A DNA stretch of 64,000 nucleotides from LMUY01 sp965199005 (GTDB lineage Bacteria > Pseudomonadota > Alphaproteobacteria > Acetobacterales > Acetobacteraceae). Of the stretch, positions 1-7,478 are shown piece after piece (within the stretch, counting starts at the first letter, position 1; each line of letters starts with the position of its first letter). The translations under genes and the position numbers were made by a program. The notes below the pieces were generated by a model. That model saw only the letters and a list, made by a program, of their open reading frames with translations, was not told the DNA's origin and ran no database searches. The DNA lies in the NCBI GenBank assembly GCA_965199005.1, contig CBDAQK010000001.1, positions 1,364,001 to 1,428,000 of the forward strand. Reading direction: 5' to 3'.

Positions 1-837
1 AACCAGCACCGCCACGTGGTCATTGGCGGCTTCGTCGATCGCATGCTCGGTACTCGGTTCCAGCCATTTTTGCGGCGTGGCGCGGGATTGGTAGCATATC
101 GTCCAGTCCAGCTCCCTTATCTCGAGAGATCGCACGATTGCATCCACGGTTCGCTCGATTTGGAACTGGTATGGGTCGCCCCGCTTGACGATCGTTTCTG
201 GCAGGCCGTGGGCGGAAAACAGCACGCGCAGCTTGGTCTTGCCAGCCAGTTCACCCATCGCGGCCTCATAGGATTTGCGCACCCCGGCAGCAGTCGCCGC
301 GACGTAGCCGGGATCCGCGTGGTAGCAACAGAGCGTCGTCACCGGGGCCACCAGGCCGGCCTTGGCCGCCGCCTCCCGCCATGCCGACAGGGACGACCCT
401 GTCGTGGTAGTGGAATATTGCGGATAGAGGGGCAGCAACACGACCTGGTCGGGCGCCCAGTCACAAACCTCCCGCGCCACGGCGTCGCTGAATGGGTGCC
501 AGTAGCGCATCGCCACGAAGCATTTTGCGTCGAACTCGGGGAGAGCCTGCTGGAGCGCGGCAGCCTGCTCGTTGGTGAGCCGCAGGAGGGGGGAGCCGCC
601 GCCGAGGATTTGGTAGTTTGCCGTGGCGGGCTTGGTGCGGGCCGCGGCAATGATGCGGGCGAGAAAGGGGCGGACGAAGAACGGGACGCGGAGGATCGCC
701 GGGTCGCTGAACAAGTTGATCAGGAAGGGCTTCACCGAAGCCGGCACGTCGGGGCCGCCCAAATTGAACAGGACGACGGCGAGACGGGTCTTTCGTACCT
801 CGGCTGAGGCGGTGTAGGGCTGCGCTGCGTCAAGCAC
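1..837 (-). CDS. hemH: Ferrochelatase, C-terminus outside the window
   Basis: Ferrochelatase inserts ferrous iron into protoporphyrin IX, the last step of haem synthesis. The 279 codons present read FNLGGPD at residues 24-30, then MRYWHPF, LPLYPQYSTTTTGSS and FSAHGLPE, all hallmarks of the family; the His of SAHGLPE is the metal/porphyrin ligand. The reading frame runs off the left edge, so the C-terminal part is missing. The only sensible start is a GTG at 837, whose first bases overlap the hemE stop by 8 bases. This indicates translational coupling in a hemE-hemH operon. Identification is firm; the start is inferred from position. Confidence 0.93.
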   Translation of the reverse strand, partial: MLDAAQPYTASAEVRKTRLAVVLFNLGGPDVPASVKPFLINLFSDPAILRVPFFVRPFLARIIAAARTKPATANYQILGGGSPLLRLTNEQAAALQQALPEFDAKCFVAMRYWHPFSDAVAREVCDWAPDQVVLLPLYPQYSTTTTGSSLSAWREAAAKAGLVAPVTTLCCYHADPGYVAATAAGVRKSYEAAMGELAGKTKLRVLFSAHGLPETIVKRGDPYQFQIERTVDAIVRSLEIRELDWTICYQSRATPQKWLEPSTEHAIDEAANDHVAVLV

Positions 838-1855
838 GGCGAATCAGCTCCATCAACTGTGCCACGTGCTCCGGCGGCGTCTCGGGGACGATGCCGTGGC
901 CGAGATTGAAGATGGCCGGACGGCCGGCCCAGGCCTGCAACACAGTGCTGGCAGCCTGGATCAGCGGCTTACCACCGGCGACCAGGGCCAACGGGTCCAT
1001 ATTGCCCTGCACCGCCACCCCTGCCGGCACTGCCGAGGCAGCCCATTTGGGATCGGCCGACGTGTCGATGCCCACCGCCTGAACGCCGGTGCGTTCGACA
1101 TATTCCGCCAGCATCGCCCCGGCGAGCCGCGGAAAGCCAATGACCGGGACGCCACGATGGGCCTGCCGCAAGGCGGCGACGATGCGCCGGGTCGGCTCGA
1201 TCACGAACTGGCGAAACTGGGCGGCGGGGAGCACCCCGGCCCAGGAATCGAACAACATCACGGTATCGGCACCGGCTGAGATTTGGGCGGAGAGATAGGC
1301 AATGGTTTGCTCGACCAACAGCGTGAGCAGGGCATCGAACAGCGCCGGGTCACGGTAGGCCATGCCACGCACGGCCGCGAATTCCTTCGACCCATGGCCT
1401 TGCACCATGTAGCAAGCAACGGTCCAGGGGCTCCCGGCAAAACCGATCAGGGCCGTCTCCGCCGGGAGGGCGGCCCTGATGCGGCTGACCGCCCTCATGA
1501 TCGGGCCGGTGGCATCGGCCACACGCGACGTATCGAGCTGAGCGAAATCCGCACTGTCCCTGATGGGCTTCAGCAGCGGTCCTTCACCCTCGGCATAGCG
1601 CAAATCCTGACCCAGGGCGTAGGGCAGCATCAGGATGTCACTGAACAGGATCGCCGCATCGAAGCCGAAGCGGCGGATCGGTTGCAGCGTCACCTCGGTG
1701 GCCAAATCCGGCGTGAGGCAAAGCTCGATGAACCCGCCGGCCTTGGCACGAAGCTCACGGTATTCGGGCAAATAGCGGCCAGCCTGGCGCATGAGCCAAA
1801 CGGGGGGTGGCCATAGCGCTTCGCCGGCCAGGACACGGAGTAGGGAAGGATCCAC
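830..1855 (-). CDS. hemE: Uroporphyrinogen decarboxylase
   Basis: Converts uroporphyrinogen III to coproporphyrinogen III in cytosolic haem synthesis. The 341-residue length is normal. The family signature PVWLMRQAGRYLPEYR is at residues 18-33 and the active-site Asp is in LFSDIL near residue 73; GFAGSPWT follows near residue 140. It starts with GTG at 1855, directly beside the putative origin, and its stop overlaps the start of hemH. hemE flanking the replication origin is a known alphaproteobacterial arrangement. Confidence 0.97.
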   Translation of the reverse strand: MDPSLLRVLAGEALWPPPVWLMRQAGRYLPEYRELRAKAGGFIELCLTPDLATEVTLQPIRRFGFDAAILFSDILMLPYALGQDLRYAEGEGPLLKPIRDSADFAQLDTSRVADATGPIMRAVSRIRAALPAETALIGFAGSPWTVACYMVQGHGSKEFAAVRGMAYRDPALFDALLTLLVEQTIAYLSAQISAGADTVMLFDSWAGVLPAAQFRQFVIEPTRRIVAALRQAHRGVPVIGFPRLAGAMLAEYVERTGVQAVGIDTSADPKWAASAVPAGVAVQGNMDPLALVAGGKPLIQAASTVLQAWAGRPAIFNLGHGIVPETPPEHVAQLMELIRRA

Positions 1856-2143
1856 ACTGTATCTATAGTCATAGAAGGACTCTTAGATAGATGGGGTGGA
1901 TGAAGGACCCTGTGGATAATGGGGTTCCCCAGCGTTCCCTGACGCTGCCGCGACTCTGTCCACATGCAGGTCGCCGCGCAATGCCCTGAGTCCAGGGGCT
2001 AAGACGGCTGTATTCCAGTTAGCCGTGGTTCGGTGCGCTCAGTCGTTCCAGGCAAGACGAAGCCGTACCTGTTATCCCCGCTGATTTTTTCGAAGCGCCG
2101 ATCGCCTCTGGCGCGGCCAGTTATCCCCGCTATCCTCGCAACC
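1856..2143. other. oriC: Putative chromosomal replication origin (oriC) between hemE and the PPDK regulator
   Basis: This 288-base divergent gap has no gene. It holds a perfect DnaA box TGTGGATAA at 1911-1919 (reverse of TTATCCACA), a related CTGTCCACA at 1956-1964, and two copies of TTATCCCCG at 2072-2080 and 2121-2129. An AT-rich stretch at about 1856-1895, next to the perfect box, could be the unwinding element. In Caulobacter crescentus the origin lies between hemE and a DUF299 gene, the same pair as here. parA, parB and parS are about 15 kb away. The role is inferred from motifs and synteny. Confidence 0.75.
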
Positions 2144-2998
2144 ATGGCGACCGAACGGCTCAACCTGCATCTTGTCTCGGACGCGACCGGCGAGACGCTG
2201 AACTCGATCGCGCGGGCGACGGTCTCGCAGTTTGAGCACGTCTCCATCCTGTACCATCGCTGGAGCCTGGTTCGGACGCGGTTTCAACTCCACCGCGTGC
2301 TGGAGGGGATCGAGGCCGAGCCCGGCCCGGTGCTATCCACCCTGCTGGATGGTGGTTTGCGGGAAGAGTTGGCGAGGGTCGCGGAACGTTTGGGCCTGCC
2401 CGTGGTCAACGTGCTGGACCCGGTATTGGGCATGCTTCAGGAGGAGATCGGCGAGAAGGCGGCCTCCCGGCCCGGGCGGCAATACATCTTGGACGCGGAT
2501 TACTTCCGGCGGATCGATGCGATGCATTTCGTGCTGGCGCATGATGACGGGCAGGCCCAGGCCGGGATTGCCGAGGCCGACGTGATCCTGGTTGGGGTGT
2601 CCCGCTCGTCGAAGACGCCGACCTCCTTCTACCTGGCCAACCGCGGGGTGAAAGCGGCGAACGTGCCGCTGGTGCCGGGCTTGCCCGACCCACCTGGCTT
2701 GGCGGAGCCACGCTGTCCGGTGATCGGGCTGACGTTGGACCCGCCAGCGCTGATCGAAATTCGTCGCCACCGGCTGCGGATGATCGCCCATGGGGGCGCC
2801 ATGCGGCAGGATAGCACAGATTATATCGACCAGGACTCGGTGAAGGACGAGCTGCTCTGGGCGCGGCGGATGTGCAACCGCCGGGGGTGGCCGGTGATCG
2901 ATGTCACCCGGCGCTCGATCGAGGAGACGGCGGCGACGGTCCTGCAACTGATGGAAGCCTGGCACAACCGCCAGAAGCAGGGTGCGACCCCGCCGTGA
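2144..2998 (+). CDS. Pyruvate, phosphate dikinase regulatory protein (DUF299 kinase/pyrophosphorylase)
   Basis: Bifunctional ADP-dependent kinase and phosphate-dependent pyrophosphorylase that inactivates and reactivates pyruvate phosphate dikinase or PEP synthase by threonine phosphorylation. The 284-residue product begins MATERLNLHL; the P-loop-like segment GVSRSSKT spans residues 151-158 and is followed by the conserved PTSFYLANRG. The ATG at 2144 was chosen because the conserved family begins there; the frame stays open upstream into the origin region. Its TGA overlaps the maf ATG (TGATG). Which dikinase it controls cannot be told here. Confidence 0.92.
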   Translation: MATERLNLHLVSDATGETLNSIARATVSQFEHVSILYHRWSLVRTRFQLHRVLEGIEAEPGPVLSTLLDGGLREELARVAERLGLPVVNVLDPVLGMLQEEIGEKAASRPGRQYILDADYFRRIDAMHFVLAHDDGQAQAGIAEADVILVGVSRSSKTPTSFYLANRGVKAANVPLVPGLPDPPGLAEPRCPVIGLTLDPPALIEIRRHRLRMIAHGGAMRQDSTDYIDQDSVKDELLWARRMCNRRGWPVIDVTRRSIEETAATVLQLMEAWHNRQKQGATPP

Positions 2999-3600
2999 TG
3001 GCGCCCGGCGCGCCGCCGGTGGTGTTGGCCAGTGGCTCGGCGACAAGGTGGGCGCTGATGCAGGCCGCCGGGTTGGCCTTTACGGTCAAAGCCGTGGCAG
3101 TGGACGAAGCCGCGATCAAGGCAGGGATGCGTGCAGCGGGTGCAGACCCGGCCGAGGCGGCGCTGACCCTGGCAGATGCCAAAGCGATGCGGGTCCGCGA
3201 TTTGGACGCGCTGGTGATCGGGTCGGATCAGCTGTTGGTCTGCGAAGGCGAATGGTTCGACAAGCCGCCCGACTTGCCTGCTGCCCGCGCCCAATTATGG
3301 CGCCTGCGCGGGCGGCCGCATCAATTGCTGACGGCTGTGACCTGTTGGCGCGGCGGGAGCGCGATCTGGCATCACATCGCCCGGCCCCGTCTGGTCATGC
3401 GGGCCTTTTCGGAGGCGTTCATGGATGCCTATCTCGCCGCTGAGGGCGATGCGGTTCTCTCGAGTGTGGGCGCGTACCGCCTGGAGGGCCGTGGGATGCA
3501 GTTGTTCGACACGGTCGAGGGTGAGCACGCGGCCGTGCTCGGGTTGCCCATGCTGACGCTGCTCGGGTTTCTCCGTCAGCATGGGGTGATCATGACCTAG
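2998..3600 (+). CDS. maf: Maf-family nucleotide pyrophosphatase
   Basis: Maf proteins hydrolyse non-canonical or modified nucleoside triphosphates. The 200-residue product has the N-terminal phosphate-binding stretch LASGSATR at residues 10-17, the GSDQLL segment that normally carries the catalytic Asp, and SSVGAYRLEG near the C-terminus. The usual Pro-Arg after LASxS is Ala-Thr here, a mild divergence. The start ATG overlaps the preceding TGA, so the two are coupled. The last 4 bases overlap the end of convergent dadA. aroE-coaE, which often follow maf near alphaproteobacterial origins, are absent. Confidence 0.88.
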   Translation: MAPGAPPVVLASGSATRWALMQAAGLAFTVKAVAVDEAAIKAGMRAAGADPAEAALTLADAKAMRVRDLDALVIGSDQLLVCEGEWFDKPPDLPAARAQLWRLRGRPHQLLTAVTCWRGGSAIWHHIARPRLVMRAFSEAFMDAYLAAEGDAVLSSVGAYRLEGRGMQLFDTVEGEHAAVLGLPMLTLLGFLRQHGVIMT

Positions 3601-4856
3601 GCTGAGGCATACCGTCCGATCGACAGATCCTCGAATTCGATGTCGGGCTGTTTGCCTGAGATCAGGTCGGCGAGCAGGCGGGCCGATCCGCAGGACATCG
3701 TCCAACCCAAGGTCCCGTGCCCCGTGTTGAGCCACAGATTGCTCAGCTTGGTTGGCCCGATGATTGGCGTGCCATCCGGGGTCATCGGACGCAGGCCGGT
3801 CCAGAAGCTGGCCTTCCTGACGTCTCCACCCCTGGGGAACAGGTCACTGACCGAATAAGCCAGGGTTGCGCGTCGCGGCTCGGATAGGACGGCACTGAAG
3901 CCGGCCAATTCCGCTGTGCCGCCGACGCGGATACGGTCGCCCAGCCGGGTGATCGCGACCTTGTAGGTTTCATCCATGACCGTGGAGACCGGCGCCCCAG
4001 CCTCGGACTCGATGGGGATGGTGATGGAGTAGCCCTTGACCGGGTAGACGGGGATATCGATCCCGAGCGGGTTCAGCACGCGGCGCGAATAGCTGCCCAA
4101 CGCCACCACCAACTGGTCGACCGGATGGCGGACCCCACCTGCCGCGACGGCAGTCACCCGTCCGCCTTCCTGCTCCACCCGCTCGACCTCGGTGCCGTAG
4201 TGGAAGACCACCCCGCGCTCGGCTGCTAGGGCTGCAAGGCGTTGGGTGAATTGATGGGCGTCGCCGGTTTCGTCGCCCGGCAGTTGGAGGCCGCCGAGGA
4301 AAGTGCCTTTGGCATGGGCCAGGGCGGGTTCGGCGGCGATGCAGCCGGCGTGGTCCAACACATGATAGGGCACGCCGCCTTCATCCAGGACAGCCGTGTC
4401 TTCGGCAACGTGGTCAACCTGCTTCTGCGTCCGGAAGAGTTGCAGGGTGCCCCGCTGGCGGTCGTCATAGCGCAACCCGGTGTCTGCCCGCAGAGCCAAG
4501 AGGCAATCGCGGGAGTATTCCGCCAGCCGAACCATCCGGGCCTTGTTCACGTGGTAGGCGGCCTCGGTGCAGTTGCGCAGCATCAGCGCCATCCAGCGCC
4601 ACATGAACGGGTCCAGCAACGGGCGGATGACCAGGGGGCGATGGGTCATCATCATCCATTTTATGGCTTTCAGAGGCACACCTGGGCCGGCCCAGGGGGC
4701 GGAATACCCCGGCGACACCTGGCCCGCATTGGCGAAGCTGGTTTCCAACCCGGCGCCCGGCTGGCGGTCCAGCACAGTGACGTCGTGCCCGGCCTCGCGC
4801 AGGTAATAGGCCGTCGTGGTGCCGACGACGCCGGCGCCCAACACGAGGATTTTCAT
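3597..4856 (-). CDS. dadA: D-amino acid dehydrogenase, FAD-dependent
   Basis: Membrane-associated flavoprotein that oxidises D-amino acids, classically D-alanine, to 2-oxo acids and passes electrons to the respiratory chain. The 419-residue length is typical. The N-terminal FAD motif GAGVVG is at residues 7-12, followed by TSFANAGQVSPGYSAPWAGP, characteristic of DadA. The C-terminal FAD region LNTGHGTLGWTMSCGSARLL is also present. It stands alone without the usual alanine racemase dadX. It is transcribed divergently from the CoA-transferase genes. Confidence 0.93.
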   Translation of the reverse strand: MKILVLGAGVVGTTTAYYLREAGHDVTVLDRQPGAGLETSFANAGQVSPGYSAPWAGPGVPLKAIKWMMMTHRPLVIRPLLDPFMWRWMALMLRNCTEAAYHVNKARMVRLAEYSRDCLLALRADTGLRYDDRQRGTLQLFRTQKQVDHVAEDTAVLDEGGVPYHVLDHAGCIAAEPALAHAKGTFLGGLQLPGDETGDAHQFTQRLAALAAERGVVFHYGTEVERVEQEGGRVTAVAAGGVRHPVDQLVVALGSYSRRVLNPLGIDIPVYPVKGYSITIPIESEAGAPVSTVMDETYKVAITRLGDRIRVGGTAELAGFSAVLSEPRRATLAYSVSDLFPRGGDVRKASFWTGLRPMTPDGTPIIGPTKLSNLWLNTGHGTLGWTMSCGSARLLADLISGKQPDIEFEDLSIGRYASA

Positions 4857-4969
4857 ACGCGGTTCCTTTTGAAGGAGTAGTCCAGGCGGGCTGAGTATAC
4901 GAATACTGTGCCAGATTGCCCTCGGGAACGAGCAGTGGCAGCCTGCTGATATTGGTGAGGACGAGTCGT

Positions 4970-5680
4970 ATGGCGATCAACAAGAAATACGATACGGCGA
5001 AGGATGCATTGGCAGGCCTGTTGCACGATGGGATGACCATCATGTCCGGCGGGTTTGGCCTGTGCGGGATACCGGGAGTGCTGATCGAGGCGATCCGCGA
5101 GTCTGGCGTCAAGGATTTGACCGTCGTCTCCAACAATGCCGGGATCGACGACGCCGGGTTGGGCCTACTGCTGGTCACACGGCAAATCCGCAAGATGATC
5201 AGCTCCTACGTCGGTGAAAACGCCACCTTTGCGCGGCAATATCTGGCGGGCGAACTGGAGATCGAATTCAACCCGCAAGGCACTTTGGCCGAGCGCATCC
5301 GCGCGGGCGGTGCCGGGGTTCCCGCCTTCTACACCGCGACGGGTGCGGGTACGGCCATTGCCGAGGGCAAGGATGTCCGGCGTTTCAACGGCCGGGACTA
5401 TATCATGGAAACTGGATTGGTGGCCGACCTCTCCATCATCCATGCGTGGAAAGCCGACCCCGAGGGCAATTTGGTCTACCGGATGACCGCTCGGAACTTC
5501 AACCCGGTCATGGCGACCGCCGGCAAGACGACCGTGGCTCAGGTGGAGGAGATGGTTGGGCCAGGCGAATTGGACCCTGACCACGTCATCACCCCGGGCA
5601 TTTTCGTCCAGCGCATGATTGCGGTGCCCGGCGTCGAAAAGCGGATCGAGCAGCGCACCGTTCGCAAGCACGCGGCATAG
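4970..5680 (+). CDS. scoA: 3-oxoacid CoA-transferase, subunit A
   Basis: Alpha subunit of a two-subunit family I CoA-transferase, probably succinyl-CoA:3-oxoacid (acetoacetate) CoA-transferase. The 236-residue protein begins MAINKKYDTA and shows GGFGLCGIP near residue 28 in the CoA-binding region. The ATG at 4970 matches the family N-terminus, although the frame extends upstream to 4916. The B subunit follows after 11 bases. The pair fits ketone-body or polyhydroxybutyrate-derived acetoacetate use. Exact acyl specificity cannot be read from the sequence. Confidence 0.92.
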   Translation: MAINKKYDTAKDALAGLLHDGMTIMSGGFGLCGIPGVLIEAIRESGVKDLTVVSNNAGIDDAGLGLLLVTRQIRKMISSYVGENATFARQYLAGELEIEFNPQGTLAERIRAGGAGVPAFYTATGAGTAIAEGKDVRRFNGRDYIMETGLVADLSIIHAWKADPEGNLVYRMTARNFNPVMATAGKTTVAQVEEMVGPGELDPDHVITPGIFVQRMIAVPGVEKRIEQRTVRKHAA

Positions 5681-5691
5681 GAAGACACATC

Positions 5692-6336
5692 ATGGCATGG
5701 ACCCGCGACCAAATGGCAGCCCGCGCCGCCCGCGAATTGCAGGATGGCTTCTACGTCAACCTGGGTATCGGCATCCCCACCCTGGTGGCCAACCACATCC
5801 CGGACGGCATTTCGATCCAGTTTCAAAGCGAGAATGGCATGTTGGGCATCGGTCCGTTTCCCTATGAAGGGGAGGAGGATGCCGATCTGATCAATGCTGG
5901 GAAGCAGACGGTGACCAAGCTGCCCACCACCTCATTCTTCGACAGCGCCCAGTCATTCGGGATGGTGCGGGGTGGGCACATCGCGCTTTCCATCCTGGGG
6001 GCGCTGCAGGTGGCGGAAAACGGGGACCTGGCGAATTGGATGATTCCCGGCAAGATGGTGAAGGGCATGGGCGGCGCTATGGATCTGGTGGCGGGCGTGC
6101 CGCGGATCGTCGTTCTGATGGAACACGCGGCGAAGGACGGGACGCCGAAAATCCTCAAGCAATGCACGCTGCCTTTGACCGGCGCCGGCGTGGTGAACCT
6201 GATCGTGTCCGACCTGGCGGTGTTCGACGTCGCCCGGCCTGGCCTGACGCTGGTCGACAAGGCTCCGGATGTGAGCGTGGACGAAATCCGGGCCAAGACG
6301 GAGGCGGCTTTCACAGTCCATCCCGACCTTAAATAA
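5692..6336 (+). CDS. scoB: 3-oxoacid CoA-transferase, subunit B
   Basis: Beta subunit carrying the catalytic glutamate that forms the covalent CoA thioester: Glu47 in QSENGMLG. GIGIPTLVANHIPDG precedes it, and GAMDLVAG appears in the middle of the 214-residue protein, which is the usual length. It lies 11 bases after subunit A and is surely cotranscribed with it. tRNA-Ala follows about 60 bases downstream. Confidence 0.94.
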   Translation: MAWTRDQMAARAARELQDGFYVNLGIGIPTLVANHIPDGISIQFQSENGMLGIGPFPYEGEEDADLINAGKQTVTKLPTTSFFDSAQSFGMVRGGHIALSILGALQVAENGDLANWMIPGKMVKGMGGAMDLVAGVPRIVVLMEHAAKDGTPKILKQCTLPLTGAGVVNLIVSDLAVFDVARPGLTLVDKAPDVSVDEIRAKTEAAFTVHPDLK

Positions 6337-6397
6337 GACGGGTGGGTTGCTGTTACCCGCCGGGAGCGCTAAGAGGCCGCCTCCGCGGTGCGGCTGT

Positions 6398-6473
6398 GGG
6401 GCCATAGCTCAGTTGGTAGAGCGCCTGAATGGCATTCAGGAGGTCAGGGGTTCGACTCCCCTTGGCTCCACCA
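6398..6473 (+). tRNA. tRNA-Ala (anticodon GGC)
   Basis: A 76-base cloverleaf. The acceptor stem GGGGCCA pairs with TGGCTCC, with one G-U pair. The D arm contains AGCTCAGTTGGTAGAGC. The anticodon stem CCTGA/TCAGG closes a loop with GGC at positions 34-36, and the T arm contains GGTTCGACTCC. The discriminator is A and CCA is encoded at 6471-6473. Confidence 0.96.
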
Positions 6474-7037
6474 TGACCCTGGAAGATGGCACGCGAACCA
6501 TCATTCTGCGGCGAGCGCCGCCACAGGTGTAGGTTGACGCGGCGTGTGGCCGACGCCGACGGGAACTCTCATCCGATCGCCCAGACGGATCAAATCGAGC
6601 ATAATTGCTTGACGGATGGCTTTTTCCGCGGCACTCGAACCTGCGTGCGAGTAACAGGTCAGGTTCTCTTGCATGCCTGCCAAGCTGCGGCCGTTCGCCT
6701 CTCACGAAACCCGGAAGAAGAAAAATAGCAGAGTTATGACGTGCTTCAGGGGTTTGATACTGCCCAAAGGCTCTGTCCTTCGGAAAACCAGTGCCTCGGC
6801 CACGTACGGCACTCACCCTCACCGGAGCCTCGTCACAAGACTCTGCATCTATATTTCACTCTGGATCGATTTTGATCCTCAACAGCGTTTCTACAGCGTA
6901 AAAGTCCGCTTGGGACGTGTCACGAAGAAACAACTTCGTATAACCCGTAACGACTGTTGAGAAACGATCGTGCCTTGGCGGTGGGTAGCCGGCATGCAGA
7001 TCAGCGTTAGAAATGCAGGCCTGCAGGTGGCGTCGCG
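6474..7037. other. Non-coding stretch after tRNA-Ala, no gene recognised
   Basis: About 560 bases with visibly lower GC than the surroundings, especially 6720-6960. The frames that cross it give peptides of no recognisable family; one minus-strand frame merely reads through the tRNA. No integrase, repeat or attachment-site copy of the tRNA 3' end was seen. It could be a decayed integration site or hold an unrecognised small RNA, but nothing in the sequence proves either. Confidence 0.5.
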
Positions 7038-7388
7038 TCAGTCGGGTTCGACGGCGACGACGCGGTACAGCATCTCGTCACCATCCAGCCGAGACACCTG
7101 GACGATTTCGCCGGGGCGGATGATTTGGCCGGTAAAGCTATAGAGCGGGTCGTCCTCGCCGCCGACGTCACGGAGCGCCCAGCCCTCCTCGATCTTGACC
7201 AGTTCTCCCTTGCGCGTCGGGTGGCCCGAGCGTTCACGCGACGTTTCCCACGTCGTGGTGCCCGTTTCCCAGGCGGAGGCATCCAGGTGGCCTTGGGTTG
7301 TGAGCCCGATGTGGAGATGCATGCGGTCGTCCAGGTTTCCCTCTGGAAAGCCCGGGCCCTGTGCCAACACCATCGTCACGTAAACCAT
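7038..7388 (-). CDS. Conserved hypothetical protein, 116 residues
   Basis: Small soluble acidic protein without signal peptide or membrane segment. It is rich in Glu, Asp and Thr and ends in a patch of beta-strand-like sequence (GEIVQVSRLDGDEMLYRVVA) resembling a small barrel fold. The ATG at 7388 has a good ribosome site (GAGGAG, 5 bases away); a TTG lies one codon upstream. It is 90 bases downstream of kup on the same strand and may be cotranscribed. I do not recognise the family and assign no function. Confidence 0.65.
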   Translation of the reverse strand: MVYVTMVLAQGPGFPEGNLDDRMHLHIGLTTQGHLDASAWETGTTTWETSRERSGHPTRKGELVKIEEGWALRDVGGEDDPLYSFTGQIIRPGEIVQVSRLDGDEMLYRVVAVEPD

Positions 7389-7478
7389 CAAATCTCCTCG
7401 CCGCGGTCCATCGCGGAAAACGCGACGACGATGCGGACCGTTGCACGCGCTCGCATTACCGGGTGGCCGGCGAGGACA

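Noticed and set aside
6501..6683. A 60-codon minus-strand frame with a helical-looking sequence
   Set aside because: It has only a TTG start, no ribosome site and no recognisable family, so it was not listed as a gene.
6436..6822. Minus-strand frame ending in VEPRGVEPLTS
   Set aside because: The end is a known read-through of tRNA sequence, and the remainder has no resemblance to a protein.
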